Part shown: positions 8,800 to 19,144 of the stretch, one piece after another
Position numbering within the stretch: the first letter of the stretch is position 1
Layout of the letters: each line of letters opens with the position of its first letter
Assembly: GCF_018449695.1 (NCBI RefSeq)
Contig: NZ_JAAVUY010000006.1
Span: forward strand, 355,814 to 419,813
Reading direction: 5' to 3'
From: Bradyrhizobium sp. dw_411
Lineage (GTDB): Bacteria; Pseudomonadota; Alphaproteobacteria; Rhizobiales; Xanthobacteraceae
Length of the DNA stretch: 64,000 nt
Program-made: the position numbers and the translations under genes
Notes under the pieces: generated by a model
What the model saw: only the letters and a program-made list of their open reading frames with translations
What the model was told of the DNA's origin: nothing
The model's database searches: none

Positions 8800-10863
8800 T
8801 CACGCCGCAACACGATGCGCGGCGATGATCTGGTCGGCGGCGCGGCCTGAGACTTCGGCCATGCGGTCGAACTGCCGGGTGAAGCTGCCGGCGCCCGCCG
8901 TTGCCGATCGCAATTCAACGATCAGTTCACCGATCTCGGCTTCCGGCATCATGGCGCGGACGCGGTCCCATCCCGGCCAGCCCTCGCGGGTGTCGAAGCC
9001 GAGAATCTGCCCGCGCCGTCCCGACAGGATCGCGTTGATCTTCGCGGTGGCCTCGGTGGGACAGACGATCTCCACCACATGGATCGGCTCCAGCAGCACC
9101 GGCTGGCATTGCGGCAGCGCTTCGGAGACGCCGATCCGCGCCGCAGTCCGGAACGCGAGGTCGGAGGAATCCACGCTGTGATAGGAGCCGTCGGTCAGCG
9201 TCACCTGCACATCGATGACGGGAAAGCCGAGCGGCCCGCGCAGCAATCCATCCACCACGCCCTCCTCCACCGCGCCGATATAATTGCGCGGCACCGCACC
9301 ACCGACGACCTTTTCGTGAAACTCAAAGCCGCCGCCGCGCGTCATCGGCTTGATCTCCAGCACCACATCGCCGAACTGACCGTGGCCGCCGGATTGTTTC
9401 TTGTGGCGACCGCGCTGGGTGATCGGTTTGCGGATGGTCTCCTGATAGCCGATCGTCGGCGGATGCGACTGGACGTTGACGCCGAAGCGCTCGCGCAGCC
9501 GCTCCAGCGCGACCCGCAGGTGCATCTCACCCTGCCCCCACAACACGATGTCGTGGGTTTGCGGATTGTGGATCATGGTCAGCGAAGGATCTTCCTCATT
9601 CAGGCGCAGCAAGGCCTGGCCGAGTTTGACGTCGTCCTTGCGATCGCTTGCCGAAAGCGCCAGCGCCAGCACCGGCGGCAACGGTTCGACGCGCACCAGC
9701 GCCGATGGCGCAGTCTTGCCGCCCGACAGCGTGTCGCCGGTCTTGACGGTATCGAGCTTGCCGAGTGCGACGGTGTCGCCGGCCTCGGCCGCGGCGCGCT
9801 TGGTATCATGCGCGCAATTAATCGCCGTTATCCCCGACACCCGGCCGCTTTCGCCGGAGGATGATTGCAATGTCGCACCGTCGTCGAGATGACCGGCGAG
9901 CAACCGCGTCAGCGACAGCTTGCCGCCGTGCTGCAGATGCACGGTCTTGAACACGTAACCCAGCGCATCCTTGTGCGAAGACGCGCCAAGACGCTTTGCG
10001 GTCTCGGCAACGCCGGGCGCTTCATGCCGCAGCGCCTTCATCAGCCGCAACACGCCGTTCTCGCGCATCGCCGAACCCAACAGCACCGGACAGATCAGCC
10101 CTTCGCGCAATTCGCGGGCGAGATCGTCGAACACCGCATCGCGTGGCGGCGGAACGTCCTCGAGCAATTGCTCCATCAGCGCGTCATCGTGATCGGCGAG
10201 TTTTTCCAGCATCGAGAAACGGGCTTCCTTCTCGCGGTCGAGATCGCCGCCGGCCAATGCCACCACTTCGGAGGCCTTGTGTTCGCGATAGACAAAGGCG
10301 CGCTCCAGCGCCAGATCGACGAAGCCCGCGATCAGATCGCCGTTCCAGATCGGAATCTGGCGCAGCACCAGCGGAATCCGCGACGCCGGCTGCAAGGTCG
10401 CGAGCGTCTCGCGGATGCGCTTGTTGGCGCGGTCGATCTTGTTGAGAAACAGAAAGCGCGGAATCCCGAGATCCTCGAGCTCGCGCAGGATGATCTGAAG
10501 CTGCGGCAGCTTGCGTTCGTCGGCTTCGCACACCACCACCGCGGCATCGACCGCGGGCAGCGCGGCGCGCATGTCGTGCGCGAATTCCACCGAGCCCGGA
10601 CAATCGATGAAGGTGTAGCTGTCGCCCATGAAGTTCGCCGTGGCGGCGGTCAGTCCGACGCCCATTTTGTGGCGGCGGGCCTCGGGGCTGGCATCGCCGA
10701 CCGAGGTTCCGGCATCGACGCTGCCGGCGCGCGGGATGGCGCCAGTGCGCGCCAATATTGCTTCGAGAAGTGTGGTCTTGCCGCTTTGGAAAGGGCCCAC
10801 CAGTGCAATGCACCGTGAGCCCGATTCTTTAGGACCTGGGGGACTTCTGACGTCATGTCCCAT
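8800..10863 (-). CDS. Elongation factor G-like GTPase (EF-G2 type)
   Basis: 687 residues with EF-G domain order: a GTPase domain with P-loop GPFQSGKT, DCPG, and NKID, then the EF-G beta-barrel, fold III, and C-terminal domains (QGRHKKQSGGHGQFGDV is the typical domain IV entry). The switch I RGITI motif of true EF-G is absent; the corresponding stretch reads RRHKMGVGLTA. This marks the EF-G-like paralogue class rather than the essential fusA, which normally lies in the str operon. The start at 10863 has GAGGAGG seven bases upstream; a longer in-frame start at 10926 is less likely. Its role in translation or ribosome rescue is not established. Confidence 0.85.
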   Translation of the reverse strand: MGHDVRSPPGPKESGSRCIALVGPFQSGKTTLLEAILARTGAIPRAGSVDAGTSVGDASPEARRHKMGVGLTAATANFMGDSYTFIDCPGSVEFAHDMRAALPAVDAAVVVCEADERKLPQLQIILRELEDLGIPRFLFLNKIDRANKRIRETLATLQPASRIPLVLRQIPIWNGDLIAGFVDLALERAFVYREHKASEVVALAGGDLDREKEARFSMLEKLADHDDALMEQLLEDVPPPRDAVFDDLARELREGLICPVLLGSAMRENGVLRLMKALRHEAPGVAETAKRLGASSHKDALGYVFKTVHLQHGGKLSLTRLLAGHLDDGATLQSSSGESGRVSGITAINCAHDTKRAAAEAGDTVALGKLDTVKTGDTLSGGKTAPSALVRVEPLPPVLALALSASDRKDDVKLGQALLRLNEEDPSLTMIHNPQTHDIVLWGQGEMHLRVALERLRERFGVNVQSHPPTIGYQETIRKPITQRGRHKKQSGGHGQFGDVVLEIKPMTRGGGFEFHEKVVGGAVPRNYIGAVEEGVVDGLLRGPLGFPVIDVQVTLTDGSYHSVDSSDLAFRTAARIGVSEALPQCQPVLLEPIHVVEIVCPTEATAKINAILSGRRGQILGFDTREGWPGWDRVRAMMPEAEIGELIVELRSATAGAGSFTRQFDRMAEVSGRAADQIIAAHRVAA

Positions 10864-11002
10864 TGCCGCCTCCTCAGTTGGAGCTCGGCCCTTGATTGGG
10901 TCGGCGGAGGGATGCTCCCCCCGCAACGAGAATTTGGCAATCGGAAAGTGTCGCTGCAGTGCAAGGTGGTCAATGCGAGCGATAGAAGGCGGAACAAGGC
11001 AC

Positions 11003-11028
11003 CGTCATTGCGAGCCAACGCAATGACG
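11003..11028. repeat. Minimal family A palindrome
   Basis: CGTCATTGCGAG joined almost directly to GCAATGACGG: the two outer ends of the family A element without its middle, looking like an internal deletion derivative. It lies between the EF-G-like gene and the DUF992 gene. Confidence 0.7.
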
Positions 11029-11050
11029 GCGAGAGCGACGTGCTCGACCC

Positions 11051-11536
11051 TTAACGTCCCGGACGAAGTTCCAGGCTTTCGAGCCCGGCTGCGACACTGA
11101 GACCGACCTGGCCCTGCACGCTGAGCGGCTGCAACGCGATCGAATTGTTCGAACCGCCGACCAGCACGTTGCCGCCGACCCCGACGCCAACCGCGGCGCT
11201 GCCCTGCGCGCCGGCATAATTGCCGGAGAGATCGCCAGGCCCGAGCCGGGCGACCGGCGCATAGACGCCCCAGGCCAGAGCGGATTCTTCGGTGATGCCA
11301 AGATCGACGCCGACCTTGCGGATGGTCGCGACGTAGCGATCGTCCGGCACGCCCGCAACACGCAGCACGCAGCCAAGATTGGTGACGGAACCGACGATAA
11401 AGCCGATGCTCGCACCGCCGCGGCATTCGAGAATGCCGACCTGGACGCGCTGCATCGGCTGTTGTGCATTGGCGCCACTGAGCGATGCAACGAACGTGGT
11501 GAGAACGGCCCCGGCGAGGAGGAATGAGCGGCGCAT
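11051..11536 (-). CDS. DUF992 exported protein, copy 1
   Basis: 161 residues. The ATG at 11536 has GGAGAT upstream, and the N-terminus (RRSFLLAGAVLTTFVASLSGANAQ) is a clean signal peptide. The mature part (VGILECRGGASIGFIVGSV, ...GNYAG..., LQPLSVQGQVGL) matches the DUF992 pattern of alphaproteobacterial exported proteins with two conserved cysteines. Function unknown. A paralogue follows upstream at 11753-12274. Confidence 0.8.
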   Translation of the reverse strand: MRRSFLLAGAVLTTFVASLSGANAQQPMQRVQVGILECRGGASIGFIVGSVTNLGCVLRVAGVPDDRYVATIRKVGVDLGITEESALAWGVYAPVARLGPGDLSGNYAGAQGSAAVGVGVGGNVLVGGSNNSIALQPLSVQGQVGLSVAAGLESLELRPGR

Positions 11537-11689
11537 GAAAAAATCTCCGGCTGAAGAGTGTGATGCGAGCAGAGAATTATAGAGCGCCCTGCCCCGGACG
11601 CCGGGCCTGTCTATGACACAACATCTATGGGCACGCCAGATTTGCCGCACAGCAAACCTGTCAGAAACCATCCAACATGAACAACCCTA

Positions 11690-11714
11690 TAAAAAAGGCC
11701 CGCTGGCGCGGGCC
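11690..11714 (-). terminator. Rho-independent terminator
   Basis: A seven-base-pair stem, GGCCCGC/GCGGGCC, with loop TGGC (11697-11714) is followed on the minus strand by a run of six T. It lies 39 bases after the stop codon of the upstream DUF992 gene and would end its transcript before copy 1. Confidence 0.85.
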
Positions 11715-11752
11715 TCTTTCATTAAAGTTATTGGTTTCAGCCGTTTTCGGTT

Positions 11753-12274
11753 TCAACCGTGACGGTGATGCCGATAATGCCGGTGCCCGATCCGGACCGG
11801 CACCAATTCGATATCCGCGATACCGGCCGCGACGTTCAAACCGGTCTGGCCCTGCACGCTGAGCGGCTGCAGCCCGTAGGAATTCTGCGCACCGCCGACA
11901 AGGAAGTTGCCGCCGAAACCAACGCCAACCGACGCGTTGGCGCCGACGCCGCCGTAATTGCCCGCGAGTTCGCCACGTTGAATCTGGCCGCTCGGCGCGC
12001 TCACCGCCCAGGAAAATTTGGTCTGGTCGGTAAAGCCGAGATCGACGCCGTAGCGGTGCACCGTGGCGATGTAGGGCTCGGGACGGCGGCCCTCGCTCTG
12101 GAAGACGCATTCGAGACTGGTCACCGAGCCGACGACGAAGCCGATATTCTGACCGCCCTCGCATTGCAGGATACCGGCGCGTACCGGCGGGAGCGCATTG
12201 GCGGTCGCAACCGACGCAACCAGCGAGGCGACGGCGATGCCAAGGACAGCGACGCCAAGGGTCGTAAATTTCAT
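11753..12274 (-). CDS. DUF992 exported protein, copy 2
   Basis: 173 residues, starting at the ATG at 12274 behind GGAGAT. A signal peptide (MKFTTLGVAVLGIAVASL...ANALPP) is followed by the DUF992 body (AGILQCEGGQNIGFVVGSV, LQPLSVQGQTGLNVAAG), clearly paralogous to the neighbouring gene. The C-terminus ends in a His/Arg-rich tail (HRHYRHHRHG) that copy 1 lacks and that could bind metal. It has its own terminator downstream, so the copies are separate transcription units. Function unknown. Confidence 0.8.
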   Translation of the reverse strand: MKFTTLGVAVLGIAVASLVASVATANALPPVRAGILQCEGGQNIGFVVGSVTSLECVFQSEGRRPEPYIATVHRYGVDLGFTDQTKFSWAVSAPSGQIQRGELAGNYGGVGANASVGVGFGGNFLVGGAQNSYGLQPLSVQGQTGLNVAAGIADIELVPVRIGHRHYRHHRHG

Positions 12275-12414
12275 GAGTTTCGATCTCCGCAAGAGGAACT
12301 GAAAGTGGAACTGAGTTTGCGGGCGGGACAGGAAGGAAGCGCCGTGTCCAAAACAAGGCGCTTCCAAACTATCGCCGTCAAAACATCAAGAACTCAAAGC
12401 GGGATGTGATTTGA

Positions 12415-13758
<1,344 letters not shown>

Positions 13759-13810
13759 TTAAAGGCCGCGATTTAGGGTCGGCGCAATATTCATAAAATT
13801 CTGCGGCGAA

Positions 13811-15085
13811 ATGGCTTATTTCCGGCAAAGTCCGTGGTGGAACGCCTTGCGGTCCGGCGCATGGCTAACCGCTGCGCGGATCCGCGGCTACAGCCTGATC
13901 CTGCTCGGCATCAGCGTGATCGCGCTGGTGGGCTGGACCCTGCTGTCGGACGGCCTGATCGATCGTAACGGCAAGCCGATCGGGACCGATTTCTCGAGCT
14001 TCTACGCCGCCGGTTCGCTCGTTCTCGATGGCCGGGCCGGCGATGTCTACAACATGGCCGCCCATTATGCCCGCGAGCAGCAGATATTCGGTCAGGCCAC
14101 ACCCTATTATGGCTGGCTGTATCCGCCGATCTTCCTGTTGCTGGCGGTGCCGCTCGCCTCGATGCCGTATCCGGTGGCGCTGGCGGTCTGGCAATTTGGC
14201 AGCTTTGCGTTCTACCTCGCCGTGATCGGCCTCATCGTCGGCGGTATCGGCAAACGCCGAGCAGCGATCGGCTCGACATGGCTTTTGGTCGCCGCCGGCT
14301 TTCCCGCGGTCTTGATCAACCTCGGCCATGGTCAGAACGGCTTTCTCACCGCCGGACTATTTGGCGCGGCATTGCTGGCGCTGCCCTCCCGTCAAATCCT
14401 CGCCGGCGTGCTGTTCGGTCTTCTCGCCTACAAGCCGCAATTTGCGCTGGTCATCCCGATAGCCTTGCTCGCCGCCGGCCAATGGCGCGCCATCTTTGCC
14501 GCAGGGATCACCGTGGTAGCGCTGGTAGCCGTCACAAGCCTGATCTTCGGCTTTGATCTGTGGCTTGCGTTCGCCGCGTCTACCGAGACGTCGCGCAAAC
14601 TGCTGCTAGAGCAGGGTGACGTCGGATTCGAAAAACTCCAGAGCGTGTTTGCGGCGGTGCGGATGTGGGGCGGCGGCATCCCGTTCGCCTATGCGATCCA
14701 GGGCATCGTATCAATCGCGGTGGTGTGCGGCACCGCGTGGATATGGTCGTCGGCTTGCAACCGCGACCTCAAATCGGCACTCCTCGCCGTCGCGACGCTA
14801 TTGGCTTCGCCGCACGTTCTCGACTACGACCTCGTGGTGCTCGCGGTCGCGATTGCATTTTTTGTCCGCCACGGCATCGGCCACGGTTTTCGCGACTTCG
14901 AAATCAGCGTGTTGGCCGCGGCCTGGATCGTGCCGTTGCTGTCGCGCGGCATTGCCGGCATCACCGGCATTCCCCTCGGCTTGTTGGTGTTGCTGGCGCT
15001 GTATGTTGTCACCTTGCGGCGCGCGATGTCCGATCGCGAACACGTCAACGTGGTGGGCGATCGCCACGGAATCGCGCAAGCGTGA
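13811..15085 (+). CDS. GT87-type (DUF2029) membrane glycosyltransferase-like protein
   Basis: 424 residues with around ten membrane segments. The first outer loop holds TDFSSFYAAG, with the acidic residue typical of the DUF2029/GT87 fold, and further on comes YGWLYPPIFLLL, also typical of the family. Members transfer sugar (mannose or arabinose in actinobacteria) from polyprenyl-phosphate donors at the outer face of the membrane. The acceptor here is unknown, and no polysaccharide cluster is nearby. There is no clear ribosome site at the ATG. Confidence 0.75.
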   Translation: MAYFRQSPWWNALRSGAWLTAARIRGYSLILLGISVIALVGWTLLSDGLIDRNGKPIGTDFSSFYAAGSLVLDGRAGDVYNMAAHYAREQQIFGQATPYYGWLYPPIFLLLAVPLASMPYPVALAVWQFGSFAFYLAVIGLIVGGIGKRRAAIGSTWLLVAAGFPAVLINLGHGQNGFLTAGLFGAALLALPSRQILAGVLFGLLAYKPQFALVIPIALLAAGQWRAIFAAGITVVALVAVTSLIFGFDLWLAFAASTETSRKLLLEQGDVGFEKLQSVFAAVRMWGGGIPFAYAIQGIVSIAVVCGTAWIWSSACNRDLKSALLAVATLLASPHVLDYDLVVLAVAIAFFVRHGIGHGFRDFEISVLAAAWIVPLLSRGIAGITGIPLGLLVLLALYVVTLRRAMSDREHVNVVGDRHGIAQA

Positions 15086-15263
15086 TCTGATTTGTCGGGC
15101 CGTGTTGGCATGATTTTCTGCGCGTTTGCAGTGCGGCAAAGGTTTTCGACCTTTTCCATGTTCGAGACCTTGCGACCGCGCTGCATCGGCATCATTGTTT
15201 AGCCGCGTTGCAGCGTGACAAGGCGCCTCGTGTGCGCGCATACGTCGCATCTCATCTCTCGAA

Positions 15264-15929
15264 ATGAAATCTGGAATGTACAAGCTCTATTCAATGCAGC
15301 GCTCCGGCAACAGCTACAAGGTCCGCCTTGCGCTGGCGTTTCTGAACGCGCCCTACCACGCAATCGAGATCGACATTCTGCATGGCGAAAGCCGCACGCC
15401 GGATTTTCTCGCGATGAATCCCAGCGGCCAGGTCCCGCTGCTCGAAGTTGCCGAGGGACGCTACCTCGCCGAATCCAACGCCATTCTCTGGTATGTCGCC
15501 GGCGGCACCCCGCTTGCACCCGACACGCGGATCGAACGTGCCGAAGCACTGCAATGGATGTTCTTCGAACAGCATGCGCTGGAACCGAATATCGGCGCCG
15601 CCTATTTCTGGCTGTCGCTGGTCAGGGGTGGACGCGACCTGCAAACCCACGCGCTGGAAGACTGGATGGAGCGCGGCTATGCCGCGTTGCAGGTGATGGA
15701 AAATCACCTCAAGACCCACGAATATTTCGCCGCGGGCCAGCTTACGGTCGCCGACATCGCGCTCTACGGCTACACCCATGTCGCCGACCGCTGCGACTAT
15801 GATCTCGCGACCTTCCCGGCGATCCGCGCCTGGCTGCGGCGGGTCGAACAGACCCCCGGCTTCGTCGCGATGGACTGGCGCCCTGGCACCGCGGTCGACG
15901 AATCGGCCGGCATCGCCGCCGAGGTTTAG
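15264..15929 (+). CDS. Glutathione S-transferase family protein
   Basis: 221 residues with an N-terminal thioredoxin-like domain (MYKLYSMQRSGNSYKVRLAL, NPSGQVPLLE, and SNAILWY at the glutathione site) and an all-alpha C-terminal domain (GQLTVADIALYGYTHVA). The start could be the ATG at 15264 or the one four codons later. The family conjugates or reduces with glutathione; the substrate is unknown. It is the first of three GST-family genes within 6 kb, although they are not adjacent and differ in subclass. Confidence 0.85.
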   Translation: MKSGMYKLYSMQRSGNSYKVRLALAFLNAPYHAIEIDILHGESRTPDFLAMNPSGQVPLLEVAEGRYLAESNAILWYVAGGTPLAPDTRIERAEALQWMFFEQHALEPNIGAAYFWLSLVRGGRDLQTHALEDWMERGYAALQVMENHLKTHEYFAAGQLTVADIALYGYTHVADRCDYDLATFPAIRAWLRRVEQTPGFVAMDWRPGTAVDESAGIAAEV

Positions 15930-16106
15930 CTGCCAGTTCCGATTCTCGCGAAACCGCACTGAACTGCCGAAATAGCGGGCATAACCTTATAAACCGCCGT
16001 CATTTGGCCATTTTCGAGCGTCTGACCGCCGCAATATTGCCGGCGATCCCGGCGATATCTCGGTGCGCTGTGGGTGATTCGCCCGCGCATTGAAGGATTT
16101 CCGGCC

Positions 16107-16283
16107 ATGACACGGTCGCCGGGCGCAGTGGGCTTTAACGGCCGCACCGCGCCAGTTGCCTCGTCCCGACTGATCGATGCCGTCGCTGCTTCGCTCGCGA
16201 TCGGCTCGCTATCCCTGTGCCTGATCGTGGCCCTCACCGTGCTGTCGATCAAGGTCAGCATGGCGATGCCTATACCGGCGTAA
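16107..16283 (+). CDS. Small single-pass membrane protein
   Basis: 58 residues starting MTRSPGAVGFNG, with one long hydrophobic segment (AVAASLAIGSLSLCLIVALTVLSI) and a short tail. An in-frame start 11 codons upstream is possible. Codon use fits the surroundings, and it pairs with another tiny membrane ORF 60 bases downstream on the same strand. I do not recognise a named family. Confidence 0.5.
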   Translation: MTRSPGAVGFNGRTAPVASSRLIDAVAASLAIGSLSLCLIVALTVLSIKVSMAMPIPA

Positions 16284-16343
16284 ATCCCGGGCCCATCGCC
16301 ATTTTGCGCGGCACGCCGCGACGATCAGATTCCCGATCGGATC

Positions 16344-16493
16344 ATGATGAAGTCACCTGTTGTCATTGTCACCGCGGCCCTGACCGTGGCGATCCTGCTG
16401 GCGGCGTCGTTCCTGATCGCGACGGGAACGCGCGGCGAGAACGCGCTCGCCCACACGCCGGCGGGAACGACGCTGACATCGCCGGAGAGGTAA
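16344..16493 (+). CDS. Tiny membrane or exported protein
   Basis: 49 codons starting at ATG 16344 (MMKSPVVIVTAALTVAILLAAS...), with one hydrophobic segment of about 20 residues after a short basic n-region, then a polar tail. It follows the 58-residue membrane protein on the same strand, and the two may be co-expressed. A family A repeat begins 14 bases after the stop. Support is the compositional pattern and the tandem context; homology was not assessed. Confidence 0.4.
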   Translation: MMKSPVVIVTAALTVAILLAASFLIATGTRGENALAHTPAGTTLTSPER

Positions 16494-16506
16494 TGCATCC
16501 CTCGGC

Positions 16507-16627
16507 CGTCATTGCGAGGAGCGTTAGCGACGAAGCAATCCATTCTTTCATCACGCTGTGCGATGGATTGCTTCGCGGAGCCTGTCATCGGGCGCGCCTT
16601 CGCGCGACCCGTTGGCTCGCAATGACG
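16507..16627. repeat. Palindromic repeat, family A (CATTGCGAG type)
   Basis: Begins CGTCATTGCGAGGAGCG and ends GGCTCGCAATGACG, with GAAGCAATCCA and TGGATTGCTTC as inner arms. The whole unit folds on itself. Other copies are at 18533, 29208 and 48921. It lies between convergent genes. Confidence 0.9.
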
Positions 16628-16635
16628 AGGAGGCC

Positions 16636-16989
16636 TCACGACCATTTGTGGAAAATGAAAAACGCCCCGGCAGCGATCAATCCAAATCCCAGCGCGTGAT
16701 TCCATCCCAGCGGCTCCTTCAGGTACAGCACCGAAAAGCCGGCGAACACGATCAGCGTGATCACCTCCTGCATGGTCTTGAGCTGGGCCGCGCTGTACAC
16801 CGCGCTGCCCCAGCGATTGGCGGGCACCGCCAGCCAATATTCGAAGAACGCGATACCCCAGCTCACCAGCACTGCCAGCGGCAGCCAGCTCTCCTTGAAC
16901 TTCAGATGGCCGTACCAGGCGAAGGTCATGAAGACGTTGGAGGCGAACAGCATCAGGACCGGCAGGACCGACGGCGAAATGGCTGGCAT
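16636..16989 (-). CDS. DUF486 (DMT-type) membrane protein
   Basis: 117 residues with four hydrophobic segments. The sequence (NVFMTFAWYGHLKF, SWGIAFFEYWLAVPANRWG, LKTMQEVITLIVFAGFSVLYLKEP) is the DUF486 pattern, a small four-helix relative of the drug/metabolite transporter superfamily. The length is typical. Transport substrate unknown. Its end faces a family A palindrome. Confidence 0.88.
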   Translation of the reverse strand: MPAISPSVLPVLMLFASNVFMTFAWYGHLKFKESWLPLAVLVSWGIAFFEYWLAVPANRWGSAVYSAAQLKTMQEVITLIVFAGFSVLYLKEPLGWNHALGFGLIAAGAFFIFHKWS

Positions 16990-17207
16990 GGATATCCCTT
17001 CGAAATTTCAGCGAGCGTAAAATTCCAGCGCTAACAGTTGGGCCTGGAACCGGGTTCCATCCGAAACCACTATCATTCGATCCAAAAGATCGGAAAGCCG
17101 CACCAAATCAGTCAACCGTTCTTTAGGGACATTGGAGGAAAGCCCACCGCCTATGCAACCAACTGTCACGCCGGAGGACTTATTCTCGTGGAAAAGCGGG
17201 AACAGGC

Positions 17208-18023
17208 ATGCAGTTCAACTGGCGCGCGATCTCCGGTCCGGCTCTCACCGCAATGACGGCATTGATCGCCATTCTTGCCGATCATCGTCTCGCTGCCGTT
17301 CCCAACCCTGCGCCGTTGTTCATTTGCATTGTCGCGTTCGCGGCCTCGCTCAGCGGCCTGGCCTCGGGCATGGCCAGTGCCGCCATCGCGGTGGCTTGCT
17401 CGGCGCTGTTTTTTCTCAATCACCGCGCCACGCCCGGCTACGACACATCCGATCTCGTTCGACTGGCGATGCTCGCGGTGACCGCGATCGGCACCGCCGC
17501 GATCACCGGCCTGCTGCGTAAAAGATTGATGGACGCGTTTGCGCTGGAGCGCAGACAATACGCCATCGCCGAACGCCTGTCGGCGGCGCTAGATCAGGTC
17601 GACATCGGGATCGTTCTGCTCAACACCGACACCCGCGCCGAATTCATCAATCGCGCCTTTCGCGATTATTTTTCGCTCTCCGACGCCAAGGCCGACAGCA
17701 AGCCGCCGTTTATCGCGCTGATGTATCACGGCCGCGACAACGGCGCGTATGAAATGCCGGAAGAGGAACTGAGCGCCTTCATTGCGGAGCGAACCGAGAT
17801 GATGCGCGTCGGCGATTCCACGCCGATCGATATCAATCTCACCAATGGCAAGGTGCTGCGCTTTGCCTGCACCGCGCTGCCCGACGGCGGACGCATGCTG
17901 AGCTACACGCCGGTGACCGATCTCGTGCGCCACACCGACGACCCCGCCGATACCAGCTATTATCAATCGCTGCGTGGCGGCGGCGATCGCGGCCTCACCC
18001 GGCATTTGCGCGCCGCGGAATAA
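17208..18023 (+). CDS. Membrane-anchored PAS-domain protein without an output domain
   Basis: 271 residues. The first ~105 hold three or four membrane segments resembling the DUF4118 sensor region, followed by a linker helix (RRQYAIAERLSAALDQ) and a PAS domain (VDIGIVLLNTDTRAEFINRAFRDYF...) to about residue 240. No kinase, GGDEF, EAL or HTH domain follows; the protein ends soon after the PAS fold. It may sense a ligand or membrane state and signal by interaction, or be a truncated kinase. It stands alone. Confidence 0.72.
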   Translation: MQFNWRAISGPALTAMTALIAILADHRLAAVPNPAPLFICIVAFAASLSGLASGMASAAIAVACSALFFLNHRATPGYDTSDLVRLAMLAVTAIGTAAITGLLRKRLMDAFALERRQYAIAERLSAALDQVDIGIVLLNTDTRAEFINRAFRDYFSLSDAKADSKPPFIALMYHGRDNGAYEMPEEELSAFIAERTEMMRVGDSTPIDINLTNGKVLRFACTALPDGGRMLSYTPVTDLVRHTDDPADTSYYQSLRGGGDRGLTRHLRAAE

Positions 18024-18307
18024 GCGCGTGCACGCCACGCACCAGAACCACCTGTGGATAAGTCCCCCTGTCATTGGTACGTAACAATACGGGCCTAGCT
18101 TTCGATCGCGTCTGATCAGCCCCCCGTCGCAAGATCACACGCCCCCAGCGGTCCCCGTCAGTCGCCGCGTCTGACCGGGGCCGCATTTTTTTGACCCACT
18201 TCAGATTCGATTGTACCGCAACTTGCGTCTCGCAGGCGAGCGCGAGAGAATGCGACCGAACCGGGGACTTCCGACATGAAAAACAGATCCGGGATTCGGT
18301 TGGCGCC

Positions 18308-18523
18308 GTGACAAACCGGTTAGAAAACGCGCGATTGGAAAGCACCACGCCGGAAAGCGCCGGCCCGCGCCGCCTCGCCTGTTCCGGATGCGGAACGGCG
18401 TTCACCTGCAACGTCGGGGTATCCTGCTGGTGTGCCGAAGAAACCTTCATCCTGCCGATGCCGGCCGACGGCGGCGATTGCCTGTGCCGCGACTGCCTGC
18501 GAAAGATGGCGGGACAAGTTTGA
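18308..18523 (+). CDS. Cysteine-rich CWC-family protein
   Basis: About 71 residues from a GTG at 18308. The core CSGCGTAFTCN...CWC...CLCRDCL has the CxxC, CWC and CxxC spacing of the Cys_rich_CWC family, small probable zinc-binding proteins of unknown role. The start is uncertain: no ATG lies in frame, the GTG lacks a strong ribosome site, and a TTG at 18191 would add 39 residues with no family match. A family A repeat begins 10 bases after the stop. Confidence 0.65.
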   Translation: MTNRLENARLESTTPESAGPRRLACSGCGTAFTCNVGVSCWCAEETFILPMPADGGDCLCRDCLRKMAGQV

Positions 18524-18532
18524 TTCTACCGC

Positions 18533-18621
18533 CGTCATTGCGAGAAGCGAAGCGACGAAGCAATCCATCTTCCAACTTGCCCCGCCGGGCGATGGATTGC
18601 TTCGCTTCGCTCGCAATGACG
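18533..18621. repeat. Palindromic repeat, family A
   Basis: CGTCATTGCGAGAAGCGAAGCGACGAAGCAATCC... mirrored by GGATTGCTTCGCTTCGCTCGCAATGACG. A nearly perfect long inverted repeat between convergent genes. Confidence 0.92.
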
Positions 18622-18670
18622 CGGAGGGGCCGGAGCGACGAAAACTGGAGCCCAGCCTACGTCCACCCCA

Positions 18671-19144
18671 TCAATGAAACCTGTCCCGCGGCCGCTCGGT
18701 CGGTGCCCGCGGATCGGTCGCGGGTGTCGCGGCGGCCCTTATTTCTTCCGGGGTCACCTTGCAATCGCCGTTCTTGTCGAACCGCAGAATGAATACGCTC
18801 GGCTTTTCGACGAACTCGCCGCGCGAGATCTTGCCGTCCTGGTTTTCATCGAAATAGCCGAAGTCGGCGTCCGCCAGAGTCGGATCGGCTTTCTTGACCG
18901 CGTCGAACTCGGCCCGGTTGAGATTGCCGTCATGATTGCGATCGGCCGATTTGAACAGCCGGTCCATAAAGACTTTCCATTCCTCGCAGGTGTAGACGCC
19001 GTCGTGATTGGCGTCCCAGATCGGCGGCCCGTTGTTGAGCATGGCGTCCGGCCGCGGAGCGGGGGACTGGGCAAAGGCGAGAGGTCCTGTCAGCAACAGC
19101 CCGATCGTGATGCCGATCCTGAACATGGATTTTCCGAGCGACAC
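18671..19144 (-). CDS. Exported EF-hand calcium-binding protein
   Basis: 157 residues starting with a GTG at 19144 behind GGAGAG; an ATG six codons later is an alternative. The signal peptide ends near LAFAQS. Four EF-hand loops follow: DANHDGVYTCEEW, DRNHDGNLNRAEF, DENQDGKISRGEF and DKNGDCKVTPEEI. All keep the Asp/Asn positions 1, 3, 5 and the Glu at 12, so up to four calcium ions may bind in the periplasm. The cysteines in loops 1 and 4 might pair. Function unknown; monocistronic. Confidence 0.85.
   Translation of the reverse strand: MSLGKSMFRIGITIGLLLTGPLAFAQSPAPRPDAMLNNGPPIWDANHDGVYTCEEWKVFMDRLFKSADRNHDGNLNRAEFDAVKKADPTLADADFGYFDENQDGKISRGEFVEKPSVFILRFDKNGDCKVTPEEIRAAATPATDPRAPTERPRDRFH

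Noticed and set aside
18053..18061. TGTGGATAA, a perfect DnaA-box sequence
   Set aside because: It is single, with no cluster of boxes, no AT-rich unwinding region and no replication genes nearby, so not an origin.
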